The notes below the pieces were generated by a model. The model was not told the origin of the DNA, ran no database searches, and was given only the letters and a program-made list of their open reading frames with translations. This document shows positions 1 through 6,972 of a stretch of 11,834 bases of DNA, one piece after another. Every line of letters starts with the position of its first letter. Positions within the stretch are counted from its first letter, which is position 1. This DNA comes from Acidobacteriota bacterium (GTDB taxonomy: Bacteria; Acidobacteriota; Blastocatellia; RBC074). Both the position numbers and the translations under genes were made by a program. Where the stretch lies: assembly GCA_013140935.1 (NCBI GenBank), contig JABFSD010001192.1:1-11834 (forward strand). The letters run 5' to 3'.

Positions 1-817
1 GCTCGAAGGCGATCAGGCCATTTTCGTCGAAGTGAAAAAGGTGCTGTCGGCTTACAACCCGATTTATCACGCGCGCTATCAGATCGCGGTCAAAGACGGC
101 GTCGTCACCGTCAGCGGCCCGGCGGAAAATCAGCCCGAAAAAGACGGCGTCTCAAACGTCATCAAAATGGTGGCGGGCGTCAAGGATTTCAAAAACAACC
201 TTACGGTCAAAGCCGATGCGCAAGTCGCAGGCTTGCCCGCGACAACTACTGCTACGACGAATCAAACGACCGCGCCGACAGCGACGCCTACGACCGAAAA
301 CAATCTCTCCAATCAACAGGCCGCGCTCGAAGCCGAACGCCAGCGTCTCGCCCGCGAAGCCGATGCCCAACGTCAACGCGAAGCCGAGTTCCAACGCTTC
401 CGCGAAGAAGAACAACAACGCCGGCAACGCGAAAATGAACGCCCGCGCGTCGCGCCTGCTGAACCGACGCCCGCGCCGCCAGTCGCAACGACGAGTTCGC
501 CGCGCGCCTTGCGCTCCGGCACCGTTGCGTGGAGCGGCATCGTGGACGGCGTAGACGAAATCATCATCACCGGCAATTCCGCCTCCGTGCGCCATCGCAG
601 CGGCGAAGCCATCCGCGAACCGCGCGCTTCGTTCAGCGCCCCCGTGCCGCGCGCGCCCGTCAACGTAAAGTTGCTCAATCAAGCCGGACGCGGCGAAATC
701 GTCATCGTACAGGAACCCTCAGCGGCCAATGGATACACGACCATCGTACGCATTGACGATACGCGCGAGAACGGCGGCAAGCCTTATCAATTCACCTTGC
801 GTTGGACGGCGGAATAA
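1..817 (+). CDS. BON-domain protein with coiled coil and C-terminal beta domain (5' partial)
   Basis: The reading frame is open to the left edge, so the true start lies outside; the GTG at 32 is only the first start-like codon in view. About the first 70 visible residues look like a BON domain, a small fold linked to membrane or phospholipid association: the segment around GVVTVSGPAENQ, followed by GVKDFKNNLTV, has the usual V-x-G-x-V order. A Thr/Ala/Pro-rich linker (about 215-300) leads to a strongly charged Glu/Arg/Gln segment (about 300-445) that should form a coiled coil, then another Pro/Ala linker. The last 95 or so residues (about 520-817) are a beta-rich domain beginning GTVAWSGIVDG; I do not recognise it by family name. 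There is no catalytic motif. It probably acts in the envelope, but with the N-terminus missing neither signal peptide nor further BON copies can be judged. BON assignment fairly sure; role unknown. Confidence 0.75.
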   Translation, partial: LEGDQAIFVEVKKVLSAYNPIYHARYQIAVKDGVVTVSGPAENQPEKDGVSNVIKMVAGVKDFKNNLTVKADAQVAGLPATTTATTNQTTAPTATPTTENNLSNQQAALEAERQRLAREADAQRQREAEFQRFREEEQQRRQRENERPRVAPAEPTPAPPVATTSSPRALRSGTVAWSGIVDGVDEIIITGNSASVRHRSGEAIREPRASFSAPVPRAPVNVKLLNQAGRGEIVIVQEPSAANGYTTIVRIDDTRENGGKPYQFTLRWTAE

Positions 818-937
818 ATTTTGTGACACAAGATGTCATCTTCAGCTACAGCGAAGCCAAGCTGCCTTGAACACGCCGCAACGCCAGCGTAGTCTCTCCG
901 CCATCGCACTCAAATCTCCCAAACAGTTTTTCTCTCG

Positions 938-944
938 AAAGGAG
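938..944 (+). promoter_or_regulatory. Shine-Dalgarno AAAGGAG fixing start at 950
   Basis: AAAGGAG lies 5 bases before the ATG at 950. It is one of the clearest ribosome-binding sites in the window and rules out other starts for the three-domain secreted protein. Confidence 0.8.
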
Positions 945-949
945 TTTCT

Positions 950-2014
950 ATGAAACGACGGTTGAATCATTTGATGATGACTCTGTGCGCATTGTGCGCA
1001 TTGGCTATGTGTTCGCTCGCGCAGGCGGCGGGTGAATGGGACGCCGCGATGGAAACGCCGGGCGGCTCGACTTCGCCTTATAAACTCAAACTCACGGCGG
1101 AAGGCGAAAAGCTCTCTGGCACGATCAAGAGCCAACGCGGCGAATATCCGATCAGCGGTACGTTAAAGGGCAAAGAGATCAAGTTGATGTATGCGTTGAA
1201 TTACAACGACAGCGTGTTGCCGGTGCTGATTCTCGGCACGCTCGAAGGCGATGCGATCAAGGCTACGACCGACATCAACAACGGCAGCTTTCAGGGCGCG
1301 TGGAATGCCAAGCGCGTAAGCGGCGCGACGAATGCAATGGCTCCAGCGAAAAGCCAGAGCGGTTCGCCCGCCGCAGGACAGTGGGACATCAAGATGAACA
1401 CGCCGCAGGGCGAGCGCAAATTCCTCGGCGATTTCACCATCGAAGGCGAAACGCTCAAAGGCCAACTCAAGAATGATCCTAAAGCGCAACAGGGCTTGCC
1501 CGTCACCGGTACGGCGAAAGGTAAAGAGATGTCGTTCAGTTACAGCGTGAAGTTTCAAGAGATGGATATGAAAATCACGATGACCGGCACGATTGACGGC
1601 GATGCCGTAAAAGGCGTCGTGGATTTCGGCGGTTTGGCGCAAGACGAATGGTCGGGCAAACGTGCGACGGCGGCCTCGGCTCCTGCGGCAGCCGCGCCCG
1701 CAGCGGCAGCCGCGTCAGCGAACGACCTCACCGGCACGTGGGATGGCGAAGTCGAGACTTCCGCAGGCAGCGGTACGCCGACGCTGGTGCTCAAACAGGA
1801 AGGCGAAAAAATCACTGGCACTTACAAAGGCCAGCTTGGTGAATATCCGCTGACCGGTACGTTGAAAGGCGATGTTTTCGAGTTCTCGTTCAAGGTGAGC
1901 GGACAGGTCGAAGGCACGGTCATTTATAAAGGCACCGTCAGCGGCAAGACGATGAAAGGCACGGTTGACCTGGCGGGAGTAGCCACCGGTACGTTGAAAG
2001 CTACGAAAAAATAA
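950..2014 (+). CDS. Secreted protein with three tandem beta-rich domains
   Basis: The 354-residue protein starts at an ATG preceded by a strong Shine-Dalgarno AAAGGAG (938-944). Residues 1-26 form a signal peptide (KRR, hydrophobic core, AQA cleavage motif), so the product should be exported. The mature part is three copies of one domain of roughly 95 residues: about 28-121, 143-237 and 258-354. Each carries the pattern G-x-W-D, then EGE-x-L/I-x-G, then G-x-L/Y-P-x-x-G-T-x-KG, and a closing G-T-x-x-G-x-x-x-K-G. The first two copies end in W-x-x-KR, the third lacks that W. The linkers are short; the second is an Ala/Pro run (about 240-257). Copies 1 and 3 resemble each other more than copy 2, including at the DNA level (shared GGTACGTT-AAGGGC/GAAAGGC stretch). 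The alternating hydrophobic/glycine pattern suggests lipocalin-like beta barrels or sandwiches. I know no biochemical function for it. Confidence 0.85.
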   Translation: MKRRLNHLMMTLCALCALAMCSLAQAAGEWDAAMETPGGSTSPYKLKLTAEGEKLSGTIKSQRGEYPISGTLKGKEIKLMYALNYNDSVLPVLILGTLEGDAIKATTDINNGSFQGAWNAKRVSGATNAMAPAKSQSGSPAAGQWDIKMNTPQGERKFLGDFTIEGETLKGQLKNDPKAQQGLPVTGTAKGKEMSFSYSVKFQEMDMKITMTGTIDGDAVKGVVDFGGLAQDEWSGKRATAASAPAAAAPAAAAASANDLTGTWDGEVETSAGSGTPTLVLKQEGEKITGTYKGQLGEYPLTGTLKGDVFEFSFKVSGQVEGTVIYKGTVSGKTMKGTVDLAGVATGTLKATKK

Positions 2015-2063
2015 TCCGGCTTGAGCCGAATTTTGACGGCGGTGTACCATAGCGTCGCCGTCA
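2015..2063 (+). terminator. Two consecutive hairpins, possible weak terminator
   Basis: Directly after the stop codon CGGC-TTGA-GCCG (2017-2028) forms a four-pair hairpin followed by AATTTT. It is followed by a perfect 8-bp stem TGACGGCG/CGCCGTCA (2034-2041 with 2056-2063, 14-base loop). The first has the hairpin-plus-T layout of a weak intrinsic terminator. The second has no T-run and might be an RNA processing or regulatory structure before the Dabb gene. Confidence 0.4.
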
Positions 2064-2075
2064 TCTCTAACTTAA

Positions 2076-2097
2076 AGAACCATGTCACAACGGTTCT
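2076..2097. repeat. Inverted repeat AGAACC-N10-GGTTCT upstream of Dabb gene
   Basis: A perfect 6-bp inverted repeat with a 10-base spacer lies 34 bases before the ATG at 2131. The geometry would suit either a small hairpin in the 5' leader or a dimer-binding operator. No recognisable promoter boxes are seen next to it, so its role is open. Confidence 0.3.
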
Positions 2098-2130
2098 GAT
2101 TCATTCCAACTTACAGGAGCAAACATTCTT

Positions 2131-2529
2131 ATGAATACCACGATTCGTCGCGCTGTGATGGCGCTTTCTCTGATCGCTGTCTTTGCGCTGGGCATTACGC
2201 TCGGACAAAACAAATTCACCCAACCCAAATCGGTGATCCATGTCGTCTCATTGAAATGGAAAGCCGATTCCACGCCTGCCCAACAGCAAGCCGCACTCGA
2301 CGGCGTTAAAACCATGGCGGGCCAAATCCCCGGCATCAAAAACATCTGGATCAGAAGCACCAAAACGCAGGGCGGTACGCAGGAAGCTCCTTACAAAGCT
2401 TCATTCGCTATCGAGTTTGAAAGCGAAGCCGCGCACAAGGCTTACGAAGGGCATCCGGCCCGCGCCGAGTGGTTGAAGGTTTATAACGTCGCACGCGAAG
2501 AAAGCATCAATCAGGTCATCACTAACTAA
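2131..2529 (+). CDS. Membrane-anchored Dabb (stress-responsive A/B barrel) domain protein
   Basis: The 132-residue protein starts at ATG 2131 behind AGGAG (2115-2119, 11-base spacer). Residues 5-25 are a hydrophobic signal anchor or uncleaved signal peptide after two arginines, so the domain should face the periplasm. Residues about 35-130 match the Dabb family (dimeric alpha+beta barrel): the opening VIHVVSLKWK, an Ala/Gln-rich helix, PGIKNIWI, then a central strand SFAIEFESEAAHKAYEGHP and a final helix. His37 and the Y-x-x-HP motif are typical Dabb positions. Family members are mostly small stress-induced or polyketide-cyclising proteins; many bacterial ones have no known substrate. The secreted form is less usual than the cytoplasmic one. 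A terminator follows. Fold assignment is good, function is not known. Confidence 0.82.
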   Translation: MNTTIRRAVMALSLIAVFALGITLGQNKFTQPKSVIHVVSLKWKADSTPAQQQAALDGVKTMAGQIPGIKNIWIRSTKTQGGTQEAPYKASFAIEFESEAAHKAYEGHPARAEWLKVYNVAREESINQVITN

Positions 2530-2539
2530 CCCAACAACG

Positions 2540-2580
2540 AAAGGATGGAGCCGCGCGGCTTCATCCTTTCTTCGTTTTCT
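2540..2580 (+). terminator. Intrinsic terminator after Dabb gene
   Basis: The arms AAAGGATGGAGCC (2540-2552) and GGCTTCATCCTTT (2557-2569) pair over 13 positions with a single G-U wobble and a GCGC loop. The sequence CTTCGTTTTCTTCC follows as a T-rich tail. It separates the Dabb gene from the MFS gene starting at 2597. Confidence 0.85.
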
Positions 2581-2596
2581 TCCCACCGTTGCTCGA

Positions 2597-3940
2597 ATGT
2601 CCAAACCCGTCGCCGTATCTGAACCACTGGCTTCAACGCCAGAGGAACTTGAAGTTGCCACCGAAGCCGCCGTGCCGCAGGGCAAATTGGCTAAGACATT
2701 CGCCGCCTTTACTTATCGTGATTTTCGGTTGTTGTGGTTCGGCGCGTTCACTTCGAGCGCGGGTACCTGGTTGCAAGAAGCAGCCTTGAGTTGGTTATTG
2801 TTTTCGCTCACCGCTAAAGAACGCTATCTCGGCTATAACCAGTTTCTCAGCACGGCTCCCATTTTGGTTTTCACGTTGATCGGCGGCGTCGTCGCCGACC
2901 GCATAGACAAACGCCGCATCCTGCTGACTTCGCAATGGATTCAATTGGGTTGCGCGTTGTCGTTGTCGGTGATGGCTTTCGCGCAAATGCCCGCGATGGT
3001 GTTCGTGTGGACGGCGCTAGCGTTGGCCGTCGTGACCGGATGCGCGCAAGCCTTCGGCGGCCCGGCTTATCAATCGCTCGTGCCGATGCTGGTCGAAAAG
3101 AAAGACCTGCCCAACGCGATTTCGCTCAACTCGATTCAGTTTCAACTCGCGCGCACCGTCGGGCCGATGATTGGTACGCTGCCCTTTGCGTGGATGGCGG
3201 GCAATGTGGCGGCGGCCAATTATCAGGCCGGACAGATGCGCGCGGGCGGCGTGAGTTTCGCGTTCAACGCTTTCTCTTTCTTAGCCGTCATCGTATCGCT
3301 TTCGTTGTTGCGCGTGAAGACGATTCCCAATGCGCCGACCCAGGGCATGCGCCACGCGATGAGCGAAGGCATCAATTTCGTAAGGCATCAGGAAGCCTTG
3401 CGTTCACTCACGTTGCTCGCGTTTTCCTGCACGTTCTTCGGCATGCAAATGACCGGCTTCTTTCCGGCGCTCGCGAAACTTTTTCAACTCGAAGCGCGCG
3501 GTAACGCCACGATGCTGTCAGTCTCAGGCGCAGGTGCGGTCGCCGGCGCGCTGGTGATGGCTTCGTTCGGCAACCTGCCCGACAAAGGACGCCGCGCGTT
3601 GATGATGCAACTGGCCTTCGGACTGACGATCATCGCCTTCAGCTTTGCGACAAACCTCTGGCTGGCTTACGCCATGATCTTTCTGTGCGGCGTATTCATG
3701 ATGTGCGTCTTCGCTTCGATTGCCTCGCTGGTGCAATTGATCGTAGCGGACGAAATGCGCGGTCGCGTGATGAGCATTTACATGCTGGCCTTTCGCGGCG
3801 GCATGCCGCTGGGCGCTTTGCTGACGGGTTATCTGGCTGAGAAATTGCCGTTGATGCAAATCCTGCGCGTGCAAGGCATCGCCGTCGCCGCGCTGGCGTT
3901 GGTGTATCTGCTTTCCAACTCAACCGTAAAAAAACATTGA
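2597..3940 (+). CDS. MFS transporter, MFS_3 / EntS-like exporter family
   Basis: A 447-residue inner-membrane transporter. After a hydrophilic, Glu/Ala-rich N-terminal tail of about 37 residues, YRDFRLLWFGAFTSSAGTW and the following ALSWLLFSLT match the opening of the MFS_3 family, whose best-known member is the enterobactin exporter EntS. The MFS motif A is present between helices 2 and 3 (G96/G97 to D101-R102 and K105-R106-R107). About 10-12 hydrophobic helices follow; the central cytoplasmic loop lies near residue 245-265. Family members are proton-driven drug or siderophore exporters; the substrate cannot be read from sequence, and no siderophore genes are adjacent. ATG 2597 has no clear Shine-Dalgarno and begins only 17 bases after a terminator, so the start is less certain than the identity. 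A Rpn-like gene follows after 13 bases and is probably co-transcribed. Confidence 0.88.
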   Translation: MSKPVAVSEPLASTPEELEVATEAAVPQGKLAKTFAAFTYRDFRLLWFGAFTSSAGTWLQEAALSWLLFSLTAKERYLGYNQFLSTAPILVFTLIGGVVADRIDKRRILLTSQWIQLGCALSLSVMAFAQMPAMVFVWTALALAVVTGCAQAFGGPAYQSLVPMLVEKKDLPNAISLNSIQFQLARTVGPMIGTLPFAWMAGNVAAANYQAGQMRAGGVSFAFNAFSFLAVIVSLSLLRVKTIPNAPTQGMRHAMSEGINFVRHQEALRSLTLLAFSCTFFGMQMTGFFPALAKLFQLEARGNATMLSVSGAGAVAGALVMASFGNLPDKGRRALMMQLAFGLTIIAFSFATNLWLAYAMIFLCGVFMMCVFASIASLVQLIVADEMRGRVMSIYMLAFRGGMPLGALLTGYLAEKLPLMQILRVQGIAVAALALVYLLSNSTVKKH

Positions 3941-3953
3941 TCGAAGGTCATTC

Positions 3954-4931
3954 ATGATTGACCACGACCGCATCTTCAAAGAGATCATCAAGACGTTCTT
4001 TCTCGAATTCGTCGAGTTGTTCCTGCCTGAAGTGTTTGCCGATCTCGAACCTGATTCGATTGAGTTTCTCGACAAGGAAGTTTTCACCGACGTCACCACC
4101 GGCGAGAAACACGAAGCCGATCTGGTCGTCAAAGCGCGACTGCGCGGGCAACCGTGGTTCTTTCTCTTCCACGTCGAAGCCCAAGCCAACCGCAAAGAAT
4201 TGCAGCGCTTTCCGCAACGGATGTTTACTTACTTCGCGCGCTTGCACGAAAGTTACGGCTTGCCGATTTATCCGGTTGTGATCTTCACTTATGATGCGCC
4301 GCTTTATGCTGCACCGCACAGCTATTGCGTAGAGTTTCCTAGCTTTAAGGTCATGGAATTCAACTATCGCGCGATTCAGTTGAACCGGTTGCACTGGCGC
4401 GATTTTCTACGCCACGACAATCCGCTGGCGCACGCGCTGATGGCGAAGATGAAGATGACGAAACAGGAGCGCGTGCAGGTAAAACGGGAATGCTTGCGCT
4501 TGATTCTGACAGGCAAGGTGAATCCGGCTAAAATGCAAGTGCTCACCGGATTCGTGGATACTTATTTGCAATTGAGTGAAGACGAGGACGGCCTGATAAA
4601 AGCCCAACTCGTTGACCTCGTACCCAAGGAGACTTTTATGGAATGGGTTTCACCCTTTGAACGTTGGGGAAAAATAGAAGGACTCAAGCAAGGGAGAGTC
4701 GAAGGGCGGATGGAAGAAGCCCTGAAGATTTTGTTGCGACAGTATAAACGTCGCTTTGGCTTGATGAAGGATAAACTCGAAACCAGAGTACGTGCGCTTC
4801 CGCTCGATGAGATCGAAGAGTTGAGCGAAGCCTTTCTTGATTTCAAGGAAGCAACTGATCTGCCGCGCTGGCTGGATGAGCGCGTAGCAGCAAGCGACGC
4901 GCTGCCCAAACCAAAACGAAAGAAACAGTAA
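3954..4931 (+). CDS. Rpn-family PD-(D/E)XK nuclease-like protein with DUF4351-like C-terminus
   Basis: The 325-residue protein starts at ATG 3954 behind GAAGG (3943-3947, 6-base spacer). The N-terminal two-thirds match the Rpn / 'PD-(D/E)XK nuclease family transposase' group: MIDHDRIFKEIIKTFF at the start, Asp56 in HEADLVVKAR, and Glu75-x-Gln77 in FHVEAQ. These form the D...ExQ active site in which Gln replaces the usual Lys, so catalysis is probably intact. Residues about 245-315 carry EG-repeat helices (GKIEGLKQGRVEGRMEEA), LLRQYKRRFG and LDEIEELSEAFLDF, as in DUF4351. Relatives in E. coli are DNA endonucleases that promote RecA-independent recombination, are toxic, and have been linked to phage defence. 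The gene sits 13 bases after the MFS gene and 27 before the ETF-QO gene. An internal ribosome-binding site and in-frame ATG (4638) are listed separately. Despite the 'transposase' name there are no inverted repeats around it. Confidence 0.87.
   Translation: MIDHDRIFKEIIKTFFLEFVELFLPEVFADLEPDSIEFLDKEVFTDVTTGEKHEADLVVKARLRGQPWFFLFHVEAQANRKELQRFPQRMFTYFARLHESYGLPIYPVVIFTYDAPLYAAPHSYCVEFPSFKVMEFNYRAIQLNRLHWRDFLRHDNPLAHALMAKMKMTKQERVQVKRECLRLILTGKVNPAKMQVLTGFVDTYLQLSEDEDGLIKAQLVDLVPKETFMEWVSPFERWGKIEGLKQGRVEGRMEEALKILLRQYKRRFGLMKDKLETRVRALPLDEIEELSEAFLDFKEATDLPRWLDERVAASDALPKPKRKKQ
4626..4631 (+). promoter_or_regulatory. Internal Shine-Dalgarno AAGGAG within the Rpn-like gene
   Basis: AAGGAG lies six bases (ACTTTT) before an in-frame ATG at 4638. 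It is longer and closer to the anti-Shine-Dalgarno consensus than the site of the full-length gene (GAAGG at 3943). It is encoded by a Lys-Glu pair, so coincidence cannot be excluded. Confidence 0.55.
4638..4931 (+). CDS. Candidate nested gene: short C-terminal Rpn form (putative intragenic antitoxin)
   Basis: Translation from the ATG at codon 229 of the Rpn-like gene would give a 97-residue protein in the same frame. It would begin MEWVSPFERWGK and contain only the EG-repeat helices and the DUF4351-like region, without any of the D...ExQ nuclease residues. For E. coli Rpn proteins it is known that an internal start yields a short C-terminal form that binds and blocks the long toxic nuclease. 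The layout here (internal AAGGAG, 6-base spacer, start after the nuclease domain, same stop) corresponds. A second, weaker candidate start is ATG 4710 behind GAAGGG (4701-4706), giving 73 residues. Existence of the short product is an inference. Confidence 0.5.
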   Translation: MEWVSPFERWGKIEGLKQGRVEGRMEEALKILLRQYKRRFGLMKDKLETRVRALPLDEIEELSEAFLDFKEATDLPRWLDERVAASDALPKPKRKKQ

Positions 4932-4958
4932 GGACGTTGGACGAAACGTTAAACGAAT

Positions 4959-6662
4959 ATGAGCGACATCAATCGTGACAGCTTGGAAGTAGACGTACTC
5001 TTTGTCGGCGCAGGCCCCGCTTCATTGGCGGGCGCGCTGCGCTTGCGGCAACTCATCAACACGCACAACGAAAAATCCGACAACAAACTCGGAGAGATTC
5101 AAATCGCCGTCATCGAAAAAGGCCGCGAAGTCGGTTCGCACATGATTTCAGGCGCAGTGATGGATCCGCGTCCGATGCAGGAACTCATGCCCGATTGGAT
5201 CGAACGCGGCGCACCCGTCGAATCGCTCGTCACCGAAGAAGACGTTTCTTATCTATTCAAAAACCGCAAGATCAAGTTTCCGATCATTCCGCCGCCGCTC
5301 AAGAATCACGGCAAATACGTGGTGAGTTTGAATAAGTTGATGCGCTGGCTCGCGCCGCTGGTCGAAGCCGAAGACATTATGTTGCTGCCTGAGTTTCCCG
5401 GCACATCTTTACTGTACGAGGGGTTGTCTGACGAGAGCGATAAAGTCATCGGCGTACGCACCGGCGACAAAGGCGTAGGCAAAGACGGCGAACCCAAACC
5501 GAATTTTGAGCCGGGCGCGGACATCTTCGCTAAAGTCACAGTGCTGGGCGAAGGCGCGCGCGGTTCGCTCACCAAAAAGCATATCGAGAAACTCGGCCTC
5601 GAAGGAACAAATCCGCAGGTTTATGCCGTGGGCGTCAAAGAGATTTGGGAATTGCCCAAAGGCCGTGTCACACCGGGTTTCGTGATGCACACGCTGGGAC
5701 ATCCGCTGCCGGACGATGTGTTCGGCGGAGGCTTTGTTTACGGCATGCAAAACGATTTGCTCGATGTCGGCTTGGTCGTCGGTTTGGACTATCACGATCC
5801 TTACACCGACCCGCATCGGCTGTTCAACGAATTCAAACAACACCCCGTGATTGCCGCGATGTTGGAAGGCGGCAAGATGCTGCATTACGGCGCGAAGACC
5901 ATTCCCGAAGGCGGCTTGTTGTCGCAGCCCAAGTATTACGGCAACGGCTTTCTTATCATCGGCGACTCGGCCAGCTTCCTGAATTCGCAAAAGCTGAAAG
6001 GCATTCACATGGCGATGAAGTCGGGGATGCTCGCGGCTGAGACTATCTTTGAAGCCCTGCTGGCCGAGCGTTTCGACGAAGCGCAGCTCAAGTCATTCAA
6101 AACGAAAGTCGAAGCAAGTTACATTCAGAAAGAGTTGCACGAAGTGCGTAACTTCCATCAGGCGTTTCGCAACGGAAGAATGTTGGGCTTGCTCGAAAGC
6201 GGCTTCCAGGTTCCGACGAAAGGCTTCGGATTGTTCGGTAACATTCACGTTGAAGCCGGTCACGAGAACATGCAAAAGCTGCATGTGTTGCAACGGCTGC
6301 CGAAAAAAGCGGGCGAGTTTTTGCAAGCCGAAGCGCCGAAATACGACAACCAACTCACGTTTGAAAAGACGACCGATGTTTATCGTTCAGGCACGGAACA
6401 CGACGAAGATCAGCCTTCGCATTTGAAAGTGCTGGATACGAACATTTGCGTCGAACGCTGCACGCATGAATACGGCAATCCCTGCCAATACTTCTGCCCG
6501 GCAGCGGTTTACGAAGTCGTCGAGTCGAACGGCGGACGCCAGCCGAAAATCAATTTTTCAAATTGCGTGCATTGCAAGACCTGCGACATTATGGACCCGT
6601 ATCAGATCATTGATTGGGTTACGCCCGAAGGCGGCGGCGGGCCGAATTACATCAATTTATAA
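4959..6662 (+). CDS. Electron transfer flavoprotein:ubiquinone oxidoreductase (ETF-QO)
   Basis: Full length at 567 residues. ETF-QO takes electrons from reduced ETF, filled by acyl-CoA and other dehydrogenases, and passes them to the membrane quinone pool. The FAD-binding dinucleotide motif is at residues 17-24 (GAGPASLA; the more common form has GL instead of SL). The second FAD/quinone segment is at about 328-362 (GFLIIGDSASFLN, then KGIHMAMKSGMLAAE). FGGGFVYGM and the IPEGGL segment are family hallmarks. The C-terminal 4Fe-4S ferredoxin-like domain is intact: Cys513 (CQYFCPAAVYE), Cys536, Cys539 and Cys542 (NCVHCKTCD), then the family tail VTPEGGGGPNY. No EtfA/EtfB or acyl-CoA dehydrogenase gene is in view, so it is an orphan here. 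No convincing Shine-Dalgarno precedes ATG 4959, but the N-terminus fits the family. A terminator follows. Confidence 0.96.
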   Translation: MSDINRDSLEVDVLFVGAGPASLAGALRLRQLINTHNEKSDNKLGEIQIAVIEKGREVGSHMISGAVMDPRPMQELMPDWIERGAPVESLVTEEDVSYLFKNRKIKFPIIPPPLKNHGKYVVSLNKLMRWLAPLVEAEDIMLLPEFPGTSLLYEGLSDESDKVIGVRTGDKGVGKDGEPKPNFEPGADIFAKVTVLGEGARGSLTKKHIEKLGLEGTNPQVYAVGVKEIWELPKGRVTPGFVMHTLGHPLPDDVFGGGFVYGMQNDLLDVGLVVGLDYHDPYTDPHRLFNEFKQHPVIAAMLEGGKMLHYGAKTIPEGGLLSQPKYYGNGFLIIGDSASFLNSQKLKGIHMAMKSGMLAAETIFEALLAERFDEAQLKSFKTKVEASYIQKELHEVRNFHQAFRNGRMLGLLESGFQVPTKGFGLFGNIHVEAGHENMQKLHVLQRLPKKAGEFLQAEAPKYDNQLTFEKTTDVYRSGTEHDEDQPSHLKVLDTNICVERCTHEYGNPCQYFCPAAVYEVVESNGGRQPKINFSNCVHCKTCDIMDPYQIIDWVTPEGGGGPNYINL

Positions 6663-6680
6663 ATTGGCTATAGCACGGTG

Positions 6681-6712
6681 AAAAGCGGCGCTCGCTCAGT
6701 CGCGCCGTTTTT
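6681..6712 (+). terminator. Intrinsic terminator after ETF-QO
   Basis: The stem CGGCGC/GCGCCG (6686-6691 with 6702-6707, 10-base loop) is followed directly by TTTTT. AAAA before the stem can extend the pairing with the T-run. Confidence 0.75.
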
Positions 6713-6972
6713 ACATCTTTTACGCTCTGCTAAAAACTCCGTCACCTCTGAAACCATTCTTTACGCTTCAGCACTAACCGCGCGGAACTTTTCACCGATC
6801 ACTTCGTAACAAGGGAAGTCGCGTTCGTTCCTTTCAACCCATCATCAGAGGAAATATGAATTCGTTCGTTTTTGGGAAGCGCGAACGCTAAAAACGCACA
6901 CGCATCCCTAAATTTTTCGTAAGGCGTAAGCAAAAGACTCGCATTATCAACGTTCTCATTGCGCCGTTTTTT

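Noticed and set aside
152..682. 176-codon open frame on the minus strand opposite the BON gene
   Set aside because: It is Arg/Ala-rich and low in complexity, and mirrors the codon bias of the plus-strand gene, which has a recognisable BON domain and coiled coil.
1163..1642. 159-codon minus-strand frame opposite the three-domain gene
   Set aside because: No family resemblance, no ribosome-binding site, and it lies wholly inside a gene with a clear repeat structure.
1677..1722. GC-rich GCGGCAGCC-type repeat
   Set aside because: It encodes the Ala/Pro linker of the three-domain protein; simple low-complexity coding sequence.
2935..3504. 189-codon plus-strand frame within the MFS gene
   Set aside because: Arg-rich shadow in another frame of a convincing transporter.
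3948..4394. 148-codon minus-strand frame opposite the Rpn-like gene
   Set aside because: A shadow; the plus-strand frame has the nuclease motifs.
3954..4931. Mobile element, because the protein family is often labelled 'transposase'
   Set aside because: No terminal inverted repeats or target duplications are visible; the family consists of nucleases rather than insertion-sequence transposases.
5409..6008. 199-codon minus-strand frame opposite ETF-QO
   Set aside because: ETF-QO is conserved throughout this stretch; the opposite frame shows no family motif.
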